Shown here piece after piece: positions 45,068-56,489 of a stretch of DNA of 64,000 bases (position 1 is the first letter of the stretch; every line of letters starts with the position of its first letter). The DNA comes from Lutraria lutraria (taxonomy: Eukaryota; Mollusca; Bivalvia; Venerida; Mactridae). The stretch covers positions 11,208,603 to 11,272,602 of the forward strand of contig OZ026840.1 in assembly GCA_964023205.1 (NCBI GenBank). The letters run 5' to 3'. The notes under the pieces are model-generated. The model was not told the origin of the DNA and did not search any database. It saw only the letters and a list, made by a program, of their open reading frames with translations. The position numbers and the translations under genes are program-made.

Positions 45068-46156
45068 GGTATCTGGCTTTGATGTCAGGTCAAATCAAGT
45101 TTCACCAATTTATAGATTAAAAACTAAACCATAATTATATACTAAAATAAACCCACTGTATAAAGTGCATTGCAAGTAATTTTAAACAAATATTACATTT
45201 GATTGGTCTTCTATAAACCAATATCGCACATAATTTACAAATTTTTAATCAACGATAACTACTCTGTATATAGGAATATATTACAACAAATAGCCTTAAA
45301 GACATTTTCGGTAGTTTTCTTCATTTTTCACATAGACATATAGGAAAAATTAAAACTGATCAATGAATTTTTTTTAAACTTTGCATGATCGTAGCATATG
45401 ATAAGAGAAACATTTTAAGCAAAAAAAAATTGGCATCAAGCTCTAGGCCGTGTGGTTTTAGACAAGAAGTTTTTCCTATTGGTTGCTATGGCAACCAGAG
45501 TTTTTAATGAAATTAAATTTTTTTAACAACTTTGGTAGAGCATCATGCAAGGAACATCCATGTAAAGTTTCTAAAGTTTGAAATTGGCCAACTGGTTAAG
45601 AAGGAGATGTTGTTTAAAGCATTTGTTGACGCACGCACACACAGACGACAGACATCACGCGATCACAATAGCTCACCATGAGCACTTTGTGCTCTGGTGA
45701 GCTAAAAACCGCTTTGAAATCCATCATCAAATAAGACGGCAATGTTAATTCGAAAATGACACCTACCGTGTTTTTTTAAGCTGAGCAATTGACAATTAAA
45801 GTGTCGGATCATTATTGTCTCATGAAATCAACGAATTTGACTCACCCCATTCAATTTTGATAGCCAATCAAAATCGCCTATGTTTACGGTTCAATAATTT
45901 AAACCACTCCCAGGTTTGATGTCTAGTAAGAGATTTCATAAAAAATTTTTGTCATTAATGAATTGATAGTAGAGATGTTTAACGCTGATAAGGAAAAGTC
46001 GATAAAGGGGTGCAGTATTTATCGCAATAAAACACCATTTTTGAGCGTTTGGTTAGAATTTTTTGTTCTTGGTATTAAAGTATGATATTTAATCTTTGTA
46101 AATAATGTAAAATATCATTTTACGTTATTTTAGCGATTTGAACCAAGCCCGATACG
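45068..46156 (+). mobile_element. TTAA-type MITE, rearranged copy
   Basis: Left end TTAAGGTATCTGGCTTTGAT and right end GAACCAAGCCCGATACGTTA match the 39022 element, with TTAA at the left but TTAC at the right. The middle (about 45306-45710) is replaced by the 3' part of a tandem-cored element including its hairpin end (GCTCACCATGAGCAC...GTGCTCTGGTGAGCTAAAAA). Confidence 0.75.
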
Positions 46157-46243
46157 TTACGTTATATAAGGTCTGACAATTAAAACTATATTGTTTGCAT
46201 TGTTTAAATTTTACCTTGAGTCAATTAAGAGTTATCCTAAGGC

Positions 46244-48172
46244 TAACAAGAGGGCCATGATGGCCCTATAAATGCTCACCAGGAGAAAAGGTCATTTGGA
46301 GATTAACATTGTTGAAGTTTTCTATACGAGTCTAAGTAAGATCAAGTGACCCATCTGGGCCGTTTTTTATCCCATGGCCATTATATGAACAGATTTTAAA
46401 GAGGTCCATTAGACAAAGCTAGATACCAAATATCTTAGCTCTAGGCCTTGTGGTTTCGGAGAAGAAGATTTTTTAAAATTTTCCTATATAAAATAGAATA
46501 AACCCCAGGGCAGGGCTAATTTTGACCCCGGGGCAATAATTTGAACAAACTTGGTAGAGGTCCACTAGACAATGCTACATACCAAATATCTTAGCTCTAG
46601 GCCTTGTGGTTTCGGAGAAGAAGATTTTTTAAATTTTCCTATATAAGTCTATATAAATCAAGTGACCCCCGGGGCGGGGCCAATTTTGACCCTAGGGCAA
46701 TAATTTGAACAAACTTGGTAGAGGTCCACTAGACAATGCTACATACCAAATATCTTAGCTCTAGGCCTTGTGGTTTCGGAGAAGAAGATTTTTTAAATTT
46801 TCCTATATAAGTCTATATAAATCAAGTGACCCCCGGGGCGGGGCCAATTTTGAGCCTAGGGCAATAATTTGAACATACTTGGTAGAGGTCCACTAGACAA
46901 TGCTACATACCAAATATCTTAGCTCTAGGCCTTGTGGTTTCGGAGAAGAAGATTTTTAAAATTTTCCTATATAAGTCTATATAAATCAAGTGACCCCAGG
47001 GGCGGGCCAATTTTGACCCTAGGGCAATAATTTGAACAAACTTGGTAGAGGTCCACTAGACAATGCTACATACCAAATATCTTAGCTATAGGCCTTGTGG
47101 TTTCGGAGAAGAAGATTTTTTAAATTTTCCTATATAAAATAGAATAAACCCCAGGTCAGGGCCAATTTTGACCCTAGGGCAATTATTTGAACAAACTTGG
47201 TAGAGGTCCACTAGATAATGCTACATACCAAATATCATAGCTCTAGGCCTTGTGGTTTTGGAGAAGAAGATTTTTTAAATTTTCCTATATAAGTCTATAT
47301 AAATCAAGTGACCCTCGGGGCGGGGCCAATTTTGACCCTAGGCCAATAATTTGAACAAACTTGGTAGAGGTCCACTAGACAATGCTACATACCAAATATC
47401 TTAGCTATAGGCCTTGTGGTTTCGGAGAAGAAGATTTTTTAAATTTTCCTATATAAAATAGAATAAACCCCAGGGCAGGGCCAATTTTGACCCCGGGGCC
47501 ATAATTTCAACAAACTTGGTAGAGGTCCACTAGACAATGCTACATACAAAATATCTAAGCTCTAGGCCTTGCGGTTTCGGAGAAGAAGATTTTTTAAATT
47601 TTCCTATATAAGTCTTTATAAATCAAGTGACCCCCTGGGCGGGGCCAATTTTGACCCTAGGGCAATAATTTGAACAAACTTGGTAGAGGTCCACTAGACT
47701 ATGCTACACACCAAATATCAAAGCTCTAGGCATTGTAGTTTTTGACAAGAAGATTTTTTAAATTTCCTATATAAGTCTATGTAAAATCAAGTTACCCCCG
47801 GGGCGGAGCCAATTTTGACCCTAGGGGAATAATTTGAACAATCTTTGTAGAGTTCTATTAGACAATGCTACATACCAAATATCTCAGCTCTAGGCCCTGT
47901 GGTTTCAGACAAGAAGATTTTTTAAGTTTTTTCAATTTGTTGCCATAGCAACCAGAATTTTTAATGAAATTTAATTTTTTGAACAACTTTGAAAGGGGAC
48001 CACCCAAGGATCATTCCAGCCAAGTTTGGTTGCAATTGGCATAGCGGTGTAGGAGGAGATGTTGTTTTAAGTAAACATGGACGCCACGTATTCGTAACGA
48101 CGCACGATGGACGCAGGGCGATCACAAAAGCTCACCCTGAGCACATTCGTGCTCTGGTGAGCTAAAAATGTG
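46244..48172 (+). mobile_element. large tandem-cored element, copy 2
   Basis: Same start (AACAAGAGGGCCATGATGGC), core and hairpin end as 36453-38388. The first roughly 200 bases are practically identical between copies, and the last roughly 500 bases differ at only a few positions; the copies differ mainly in which core-unit variants lie between. Confidence 0.88.
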
Positions 48173-48364
48173 TACAAATATACTATTTCTTCAAGACAAA
48201 CAAATTGGTTGTGTTTATTATTGATCTTATATTAACAAGGTCTATAATTGGCGGTTCCGATGACGACCGCCAAAATAAAATGGGCTCAAATTTTGAGATG
48301 TACACGGTATTTATCATTTTTATAAGTTTCCATGATAGGAAATGATTTACAGTGTGATTTTTAG

Positions 48365-49118
48365 ACAAGAGGGCCAAGATGACCCTATATCGTTCACATG
48401 ACAACCATTGTTTACTCATTAAAACATTGTTTTGAACCAGTGTCATGAGGTCTGCTGATATCAAGGTTTTCCAGTGATTTGACCTGGTGACCTAGCGTCT
48501 GACCCAAGATGATCCATGGTTTAACTTTACCTACATATCATTAAAACAAACATTCTAACAAGGTTTGGTGAAAATCCAATCAAAACTGTGACATCTTCAA
48601 TGTTAACAAAGTTTTCCTAAGATTCTACTTAGTGACCTAGTTTTTTACTCAAGGTGGCCCATGTTTGAACTTGTCTTACATATCAATAAAACAAACATTC
48701 TGGCAAAGTTTATCAGAGCTCCAATCAAAACCATGACATCCACAGTGTAAACAAGGTTTTCTTAAGATTTGACCTTGTGACCTAGTTTTTGACCCCAGGT
48801 GACCTATATTCGAACTTGTCATTTATATAATTCAGACAAACAATGTTACAAGGCTTGGTGAGGATCCAAATAAAACTGTGACATCTAGAGCTTTATCAGG
48901 TTCTTAACTAAGATTTGACCTGGTGACCTAGTTTTTGATCCCCAGTGACCCATTATCGAACTCGTGCAGGATTTTGTGTATATGAACATTCTGACACAGT
49001 TTTGTAAAAATGTGGCACCTAGTGTGTTCACAAGGTAAAAGTTGGCAGCACACAACGCCGGACAAAGACTGATCACAAAAGCTCACCCTGAACACAAAGT
49101 GCTCATGTGAGCTAAAAA
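48365..49118 (+). mobile_element. tandem-cored element, complete copy of the 41469 core type
   Basis: Start GACAAGAGGGCCAAGATGAC, about four units of around 155 bases with GACCTAGTTTTTGACCCCAG and CATTCTGACAAAG-like phrases, and end AAAGCTCACCCTGAACACAA then GTGCTCATGTGAGCTAAAAA. The end hairpin is like that of the 36453 element although the core is different. Confidence 0.8.
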
Positions 49119-49313
49119 CTATGACATTCCTTTTAATAATCTTCCCTTTAAATTCGCATTAGAGTCCATTGGAGTAACGAATAAAGACAAAAAAACATTG
49201 ATTTCAATGAACTTATGGTAAAAAAAATGCAATAGCACATTATCAGTCTTTACATTATAAGCTTTCTAAACAATAGTCTAATTTGTGCAAACATCGGAAA
49301 CTTAATGAATTAC

Positions 49314-49472
49314 CAGATCCTTTCACAATGATATCTAAATTAGGTTTCTTCATCTCTTCATCTGTGATATGTCTATGTTCAGTGACAAGTGTATGGGCTG
49401 TGGTAGATGTCAATACATCCCAGGCTACATTATACACCTTGGACATACACTCGCGTTTAGTAATACCTTCAG
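49314..49472 (-). CDS. multi-dsRBM RNA-binding protein, exon 8
   Basis: 159 bases, acceptor TGTTTTTAACAG, donor G|GTAATT. It completes the third dsRBM-like unit: with exon 7 it reads VFIASAEGITKRECMSKVYN and AWDVLTST, the strand-3/helix-2 portion (EG-TKRECMSKVYN..AWDVL). A linker follows (HRHITDEEMKKPNLDIIVKG). Phase 1 at both ends. Confidence 0.82.
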
Positions 49473-49591
49473 CTGTTAAAAACAGAGGTAATAAAGGAAA
49501 AATAATATCAAACAATGGCACAGATGTACTAAATATAAGTTACTCTTCATATACTGATCTACTAGGTCTTAACAACACCAGATAGATAAGT

Positions 49592-50586
49592 CAACAAGAG
49601 CCATGTTCACATGGCCATCCCCCACTGCATGTGTTTGCTTGTAACAGGACTAAATATATTAGTAAATAGAATTACGGGTAACTCATAGTTTACTTCAAAA
49701 ATAAAATGAAAATTTTCATTTTATTTTTTTTGTCGACTCCACCTGTTTATTGCTTTTAATTTTATTCTTATTCCCTCCTCCGACTGCTAATTTCTGAAAA
49801 AATTCTTGTAACACTAAAAAAAAAACTCTGGCCTTACTAATATAAAATTTCCCTATATAAGTCTATTTAAAATCAAGTGACCCCTGGGATGGGGCCAACT
49901 TTGACCCTAAGACAATCATTTGAACAAACTCGGTAGAGGTCCACTAGACAATGCTACACATCAAATATCTAAGCTCTAGGCATTAATGTTTTGGACAAGA
50001 AGATTTTTAAAATTTCCCTACATAAGTCTATATAAAATCAAGTGACCCCTGGGGAGGGGCCACTTTTGACCCTAGGGCAATAATTTGGACAAAAATGGTA
50101 GAGGTCCACTGAACAATGCTACACACCAAATATCTAAGCTCTAGGCATTGTAGTTTCTGACAAGAAGCTTTTTAATTTCCCTATATAAGTCTATGTAAAA
50201 TCAAGTGACCCCTAGGGCGGGGCCAATTTTGACCCTAGGGCAATAATTTGAACAAACTGGTTAGAGGTTCACTAGACAATGCTACACACCAAATATCTAA
50301 GCTCTAGGCCCTGTGGTTTTGGACAAGAAGATTTTTAAAGGTTTTCCTATTTGTTGCCATAGCAACCAGAGTTTTTAATGAAATTAAATTTGTTTAACAA
50401 CTTTGGTAGGGCTTCATGCAAGGAACATCCATGTAAAGTTTCGTTGAAATTGGCCAACTGGTTAGGAAGGAGATGTTGTTTAAAGCATTTGTTGACGCAC
50501 GCATGCACACACGCACACACGGACGACGGACATCACACAATCACAATAGCTCACCATGAGCACTTTGTGCTCTGGTAAGCTAAAAA
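49592..50586 (+). mobile_element. tandem-cored element related to the 36453 family, diverged
   Basis: Possible start AACAAGAGCCATGTTCACAT (palindromic CCATGTTCACATGG). From about 49850 there are four core units (GGTAGAGGTCCACTAGACAA, AAGCTCTAGGCATT, GTGACCCCTGGGGAGGGGCC). The end is GACGGACATCACACAATCAC and GCTCACCATGAGCACTTTGT then GTGCTCTGGTAAGCTAAAAA. Whether the start piece belongs to it is uncertain. Confidence 0.65.
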
Positions 50587-50619
50587 GAGGGAAAAAATTA
50601 ATATTAAGAAAAGTTTGTA

Positions 50620-51135
50620 CATGTATAGGGAGATATTTCTAAAACGGAACCAGACAGAGTTAATGTTCTTGCTCACTGCACTTCTCCTGGTTGCCATCTA
50701 TTCACATATCAAGTTTCAACTCAATCCCATGTATACTTTTGGAGTTATGCTCTGGACAAAAAATATATAATTTAAAGGGCGATAATTACAAACTGGACTA
50801 CATGTATATGAAGTTATAATTCTTGGTCAATGCACTTCTCCTTGTTGCTACCTATTTGTGTTTCAAGTTTCAAATCAATCACTCATATAGTTTTGGACTT
50901 ACACTCCAGACAAAAAACTATTTTGAAATGAAATAAAGGGAGATAATTACAAAACTGGAATACATAGAGTTATACACTTCTCATAGTTGCCACCTATTTA
51001 TATTTAAAGATTCAACTCAATGTCTTAAATAATTTTCAAGTTACGCTCTGGACAAAAATTTGGGACGAAAGGCTGGATGGATGGACGGACAGACGCACAG
51101 ATGGTTACTATTACTATCCCCCGGCGAGGATAATA
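50620..51135 (+). repeat. tandem-cored repeat, GCTCTGGACAAAAA type
   Basis: Three diverged units of about 150 bases sharing GGGAGATAATTACAAAACTG, CACTTCTC.TTGTTGCCACCTA, CAAGTTTCAACTCAAT and CTCTGGACAAAAA, ending GGATGGATGGACGGACAGAC and TATCCCCCGGCGAGGATAAT. Confidence 0.65.
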
Positions 51136-51311
51136 AGTAGACATACTGACAGGCATAAATATTAATTTTGGAAAAAAGTATGAAAAATTTTGGTAATTTC
51201 AAATGCATAATAAAACACAAGAGTCAGACTAGAAGCTTGTACATAGTTTTTACAAAGGCTATTTTCCTTAGGATATCGAGCATTCAATCTGTACTAATTG
51301 ACTTTACTAAC

Positions 51312-51555
51312 CTGAAGCAATAAATACTTTCTCGAGGTAAAGTTCTATATATATTGAATTATTTTCTGTGACTTTAGGATCATTTCTCAGTATAACCATT
51401 GGTATCAGACCATTCTGCATAGCAGCACTATCTATCTGATTAATATTAGTCTCTCTCAGTACCATACTGCCAAGTTTTTGTATCATCTCAACAAATCTTC
51501 TCTCCAGGCTCAGTTCAGCTGCTTTCTTGTTGACCACATTATTTGCTACAGTAGT
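51312..51555 (-). CDS. multi-dsRBM RNA-binding protein, exon 7
   Basis: 244 bases, donor G|GTTAGT. The acceptor TCTATTCACAG|ACTACT at 51556 is the first of eighteen identical acceptor copies (see the array at 51545-52696). It encodes TTVANNVVNKKAAELSLERR, a helical stretch, then the first half of the third dsRBM-like unit (NGLIPMVILRNDPKVTENNS, IYIELYLEKVFIAS). Phase 0 in, phase 1 out. The use of the nearest acceptor is chosen because it joins exon 6 (..ENLPEV) in frame; more distant copies cause stops. Confidence 0.82.
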
Positions 51556-52696
51556 CTGTGAATAGAGGGTTCAAACATGGGAAATGAGATTTCATTACAG
51601 TCAACTTTGCTACAGTAGTCTGTGAATAGAGGGTTCAAACATGGGAAATGAGATTTCATTACAGTCAACTTTGCTACAGTAGTCTGTGAATAGAGGGTTC
51701 AAACATGGGAAATGAGATTTCATTACAGTCAACCTTGCTACAGTAGTCTGTGAATAGAGGGTTCAAACATGGGAAATGAGATTTCATTACAGTCAACCTT
51801 GCTACAGTAGTCTGTGAATAGAGGGTTCAAACATGGGATATGAGATTTCATTACAGTCAACTTTGCTACAGTAGTCTGTGAATAGAGGGTTCAAACATGG
51901 GAAATGAGATTTCATTACAGTCAACCTTGCTACAGTAGTCTGTGAATAGAGGGTTCAAACATGGGAAATGAGATTTCATTACAGTCAACCTTGCTACAGT
52001 AGTCTGTGAATAGAGGGTTCAAACATGGGAAATGAGATTTCATTACAGTCAACCTTGCTACAGTAGTCTGTGAATAGAGGGTTCAAACATGGGAAATGAG
52101 ATTTCATTAAAGTCAACCTTGCTACAGTAGTCTGTGAATAGAGGGTTCAAACATGGGAAATGAGATTTCATTACAGTCAACTTTGCTACAGTAGTCTGTG
52201 AATAGAGGGTTCAAACATGGGAAATGAGATTTCATTACAGTCAACCTTGCTACAGTAGTCTGTGAATAGAGGGTTCAAACATGGGAAATGAGATTTCATT
52301 ACAGTCAACCTTGCTACAGTAGTCTGTGAATAGAGGGTTCAAACATGGGAAATGAGATTTCATTACAGTCAACCTTGCTACAGTAGTCTGTGAATAGAGG
52401 GTTCAAACATGGGAAATGAGATTTCATTACAGTCAACCTTGCTACAGTAGTCTGTGAATAGAGGGTTCAAACATGGGAAATGAGATTTCATTACAGTCAA
52501 CCTTGCTACAGTAGTCTGTGAATAGAGGGTTCAAACATGGGAAATGAGATTTAATTACAGTCAACTTTGCTACAGTAGTCTGTGAATAGAGGGTTCAAAC
52601 ATGGGAAATGAGATTTCATTACAGTCAACCTTGCTACAGTAGTCTGTGAATAGAGGGTTCAAACATGGGAAATGAGATTTAATTACAGTCAACCGT
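51545..52696 (-). repeat. 18 x 64-bp tandem array that includes the exon-7 splice acceptor
   Basis: Unit starts fall at 51545 + 64n, n = 0 to 17, nearly without mismatch. On the - strand each unit reads from the foldback-element edge (GTTGACTGTAATGAAATCTC) through CATTTCCCATGTTTGAACCC to TCTATTCACAG|ACTACTGTAGC, that is, the whole acceptor region and the first 11 bases of exon 7. The outermost unit joins the foldback element at 52686. The array therefore arose by amplification of the DNA between that element and the exon edge. Confidence 0.97.
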
Positions 52697-52848
52697 GTGA
52701 ATGAAGGCCATTATTGCGAAAGACATAATGTGGCCCTTATTTTTACAGGTGGCCTTTATTTGGAGGTCATTCCGTTCTAATTAATCATTGACAATTTTTA
52801 ACAGAATGGCCATTATTTGAAGGTGACTGCTAACATAAGTTTGACTAT
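52686..52848. mobile_element. foldback element bordering the 64-bp array
   Basis: Starts ACAGTCAACCGTGTGAATGA and ends GCTAACATAAGTTTGACTA. The interior TTACAGGTGGCCTTTATTTG matches the family. Its first ten bases (ACAGTCAACC) occur in every unit of the neighbouring array. Confidence 0.75.
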
Positions 52849-52970
52849 ATATATATTTTAGTTAGGTCAATCAATCTGGGTCTATACTGACAGTCTTAAC
52901 TAGTTCATGTATGCTGAACTTAAAACTTCTCAACTTTTATGAGAGACCATCAAATTACAAAATATGAGGA

Positions 52971-53100
52971 ACAGTGATGTAGGGGTAAAGCATCAGACTC
53001 CTAACCAGGAGGTTGTGGATTCAAATCCTGTCAGTGGCAGTGACCTTCTTTCGGCGCTAAAACTGATTGAAATCCAGAAAGAAGTCATCGAGAGTAGTTA
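52971..53100 (+). repeat. tRNA-like SINE (fourth type)
   Basis: GTGATGTAGGGGTAAAGCAT then CAGACTCCTAACCAGGAGG and GTGGATTCAAATCCTGTCAG: A and B boxes at tRNA spacing and an anticodon-like arm. The acceptor ends do not pair well and the sequence continues into TTTCGGCGCTAAAACTGATT, so it is read as a SINE and not a tRNA gene. Confidence 0.55.
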
Positions 53101-54529
53101 ATATGAGTAGCAAGAACTTGATCTACAAACAATGTAAAATTAAGTTTAAACTAATCTACTACATGTATATATATAATATCTAAATTGGACACTTAAAGTC
53201 CATGTTGACCATCCGTACCAAGGCAGGAAAGAGTTGAAATTATGGTTACACTATAAGTTACTGTAGAACACTTTAATTTCGCGAGGTCAAAATTTCATGT
53301 TTTTTTTGTAAAAATCAGCTATTTTCTTTATTCACGTATTTATGAATTTGCGATGTCTCCAGGCTGAAAACCTGAAGTGGTGATCAGAAAAGTCGCTATT
53401 TCTGTATATACTCATCTATTAAAGACGACCCCCAACTTTTTGCCTAAAAAAATCAGCGTTTTTATGTCATCCTGGGGTAAACATTGAGAGATGATAAACA
53501 GAAAATTGGAGTGACCATCGGAAAATAATGCAACTTTTATTATGAAGGCGGTTGTTGTATCTTTGGTCTTATATAACTTGTATTTCAAATTGTATAATAT
53601 ACCTGTGAAATTGCAAGTTGTAAGTGTCAATCATGTGCACTTAACAAAGTTTCAAGGGAACCCATTATGTTTACCAGTAATCCAATATTTCTTAGCAACT
53701 AAAATGGACACAATAAAAAAATCAATACTTCAGTTGCCTGATTTAAACTTTTAACACACTTTGACCTAATTTTGCTGCATCATCAGGTAAACATTTTGTG
53801 AAGATTCTGGAGTTTATTTAATGTGTACTATAGACCTGAAAACTTTGTACCCCCAAATATCGAAAGTACCCGGCCATCTCTAAGATTCATTTAAATTGCC
53901 CAAATACAAAATTGTCGAACATTACGGCATGATTAAAGAGCGGTATAATTTTAAAGATCAAAGATAAGCTGTCGTCGGTTTGGTATTTGTTTTGGCTAGC
54001 AGTTTTAAGATCACATCTGATCTTTTAGACATTTTAACTGTGATTCAGTGTTTTAAATTATATCTAGTAACAATAGATCGATAATAGTTTAGGATTGCTT
54101 TGGAATTTATGTTTTATGAACAGTAGGTAAGTCACCGAGTCCAATCGTTCAGTGTGAGTAGAAGGTGCCCAAAACGCATGAGTAGTACGCTTTTAAAGGT
54201 GCAAAACCGATACAAATATAAGAAAATCGTTAACCATTTTTTTAATATTGCCCCTAGCATGTGAATACATGGCCGATGCTGATCTACGAACATTAGTTTT
54301 CACATGTACATCTCATTTTTTATGTATTCTGCGTAGTTTCTTAGATCATTATTGACAACCGTGCTTGAAATAGCAAAATTTATGTGAGATCGGTATATAA
54401 ATGTCCATATTACTCTTGAAAGACCAACTTTTAGACAATGTTCGTCATGTTGTCCCAATTTACATATGACAATGGTAGTAGTCAATGAGAAATAGTCCGC
54501 ACAAAATTTGCCTATTGTATATACTGTAG
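53101..54529. other. intron 6, unassigned part
   Basis: AT-rich, no exon recognised. A CGCGAGGTCAAAATTTCATG segment near 53280 has a loose relative near 55100-55180 (ATTCGCGAATAATAGCGAAA), perhaps ends of an old DNA element. Confidence 0.35.
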
Positions 54530-54915
54530 AAAAAAACAAAGGGCTATAACTCCGTGAAAATCAATCCAAATGATAAATGCACAAGTAGGCTAACTACTTA
54601 TTACTTCTGTGAAATTTCGTTGAAATCCTGAGTAGTTGCTGAGAAATTGTCTGGACAAAATTTGCCTATTGTATAATAATGTATAAAAACAACAAAGGGC
54701 TATAACTCAGTGAAAATTAATCCGAACGAAAAAAAATTGCTTTAAGCATGCACAACTAGGCTTACTACTGATCACTTCTGTGAAGTTTCATTGAGATCCT
54801 GTGAGTAGTTGCTGAGAAATTGTCCGGACAAAGTTTGCCTATTGTATATACTGAATAAAAACAACAAAGGGGTATAACTCAGTGAAAATTAATCCGAACG
54901 AAGTCCAAACAAATG
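54530..54915 (+). repeat. tandem-cored repeat, GGGCTATAACTC type
   Basis: Three units of about 156-169 bases with AACAAAGGGCTATAACTCAG, GAAAATTAATCCGAACGAA, GTAGTTGCTGAGAAATTGTC and TTGCCTATTGTATA. Confidence 0.75.
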
Positions 54916-55618
54916 ATATTTTATTGAAATAAATATTATTAAATAAATTAGATTGCAAGAATTAATAATATATATATATATTGCTTTCATCAGACTGATT
55001 TCATTAAACTGATATTCTACGATAAAATACTAGTACTGACTTTACGTTGCATATTTTCGGATATGCTTATTTTCAGATGTATAAAACTCATCAATTATTC
55101 GCGACATTTATGAATTCACAAGGTAATCAATTCGCGAATAATAGCGAAAATAAAACTAGCGCGAATAAAACCAGTTCTTTGTTCATGTGACAATTATTCC
55201 AGGGAGTAACTCAAATAAACAACACTCTACCTAGCTTACTAAATCTATTCTGAATTTTAAAAGTATCAGAGGCAAAAACTTCTTCATGGAAGTAGCTCAA
55301 ATGAACCACACACAGGTTAACTCACAAAACCTACTCTCAATTCACAAGTATCAAAGAGGCATAATTAAAAACAGCATGCTATACCCAGTGGGTGGAGCCT
55401 ATCAGCTAATGGTTAGAGCCATAGCTCAGTACAACACATGACCCTATTTTATAACACACAACCCATCTGTTTCTGATGGAATTATCCAAGTACAAACTAT
55501 CTAGGACTGATTTATACTGTGTGTTCACACAGGAGTCGGAAGCATACTCATCCTAATTTTCTGTGTTAAAACAAAAATAAAAAGTTAAAAAATAAATTAC
55601 AAAGTAAATTATACTTAC

Positions 55619-55906
55619 AACTTCAGGCAAGTTTTCTTCAGGCAAAGACTCCAACAATTCAGATATTGGTTTTGTTTTCAATCGTTCTAACGTCTTTGTG
55701 TACGTATTAAATTTACATAACTTCTTCGTACTTCCACCTCCTTGACCAATCACAACAGGGCCTACAGACAACTTGCCCATACAGTATATACGGTTATTTG
55801 CTAACTTCACTGATTTGAACTGGTAATCAGTTTTGATGATAGTACGAGCTTGGGTTGAAGCTTGCTCTAACACAGATATTGGACTCTCAGGTACATTCTT
55901 CATATT
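55619..55906 (-). CDS. multi-dsRBM RNA-binding protein, exon 6
   Basis: 288 bases, acceptor CCCATTTAG, donor GTT|GTAAGT, phase 0 at both ends. It contains the second dsRBM-like unit complete in one exon: ISVLEQASTQARTIIKTDYQ, FKSVKLANNRIYCMGKLSVG, GQGGGSTKKLCKFNTYTKTL. The helix-2 start (GGGSTKKLCKFNTY.KTLERL) keeps the KKxxK RNA-contact pattern of dsRBMs. Confidence 0.85.
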
Positions 55907-56099
55907 CTAAATGGGAAAAATGATTTATTGTAGTTTGAACAACAATGCCGTAAAAACCTGGTTTCATGAAAATACAGTAGACACATAAAATCCCAGTTTA
56001 ACGAAAATATGGCAGACCCATACAAACCTGGTTTTATGAAAATATGATATACTCATAAAATCCAGGTATATAAAGTAAAAGGTTAAACAACTAAGTAAA

Positions 56100-56412
56100 C
56101 TAGAGCTTTGTGACAGAAGTGACTATTACCCCCACCACTGTTTTGACACTAAGAATGCAATTGTACACAATATGGCTACCGTAAGTTCAAGGGCACATAA
56201 CTCTGGAATGTGTGTATCACTGGGCATGGAAATTGTGAATTGTGTCTTGCATTTCTACACTTCATGGTGATGACATATTTCAAGTTTCATTGCTTTCAAG
56301 TTTCATTGCAATCGCTTTAGAAATTGTGATATTGTATACGGACGGACAGACAGCCCAATTGACCAACACAGTGACTCCAATATACCCCTCTCAATTTCAT
56401 TTGTGGGGGTAT
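56100..56412 (+). mobile_element. short interspersed element with ATTACCCCC start, copy 2
   Basis: Same start (AACTAGAGCTTTGTGACAGA, TATTACCCCC) and end (GACGGACAGACAGCCCAATT, GTGACTCCAATATACCCC) as 42500-42895, with ATTTCAAGTTTCATTGC inside. Confidence 0.65.
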
Positions 56413-56489
56413 AAATATCATGCAAAAAATGTACATACCTTGAAAGATATTCATTTATTTGGGTTCAACACTGTTTTTCAACAAATTTT

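Larger units (their letters stand above)
44868..49313 (-). other. intron 8 (4.4 kb), filled with repeats
   Basis: Contains a rearranged TTAA-type MITE (45068-46156), the second copy of the large tandem-cored element (46244-48172) and another tandem-cored element (48365-49118). No exon was recognised inside it. Confidence 0.75.

Noticed and set aside
51545..52696. CRISPR-like regular array
   Set aside because: Units are directly adjacent without variable spacers and the genome is eukaryotic; it is a minisatellite.
52971..53050. tRNA gene
   Set aside because: A and B boxes are present but the acceptor stem does not pair and the sequence continues into a SINE-like body.
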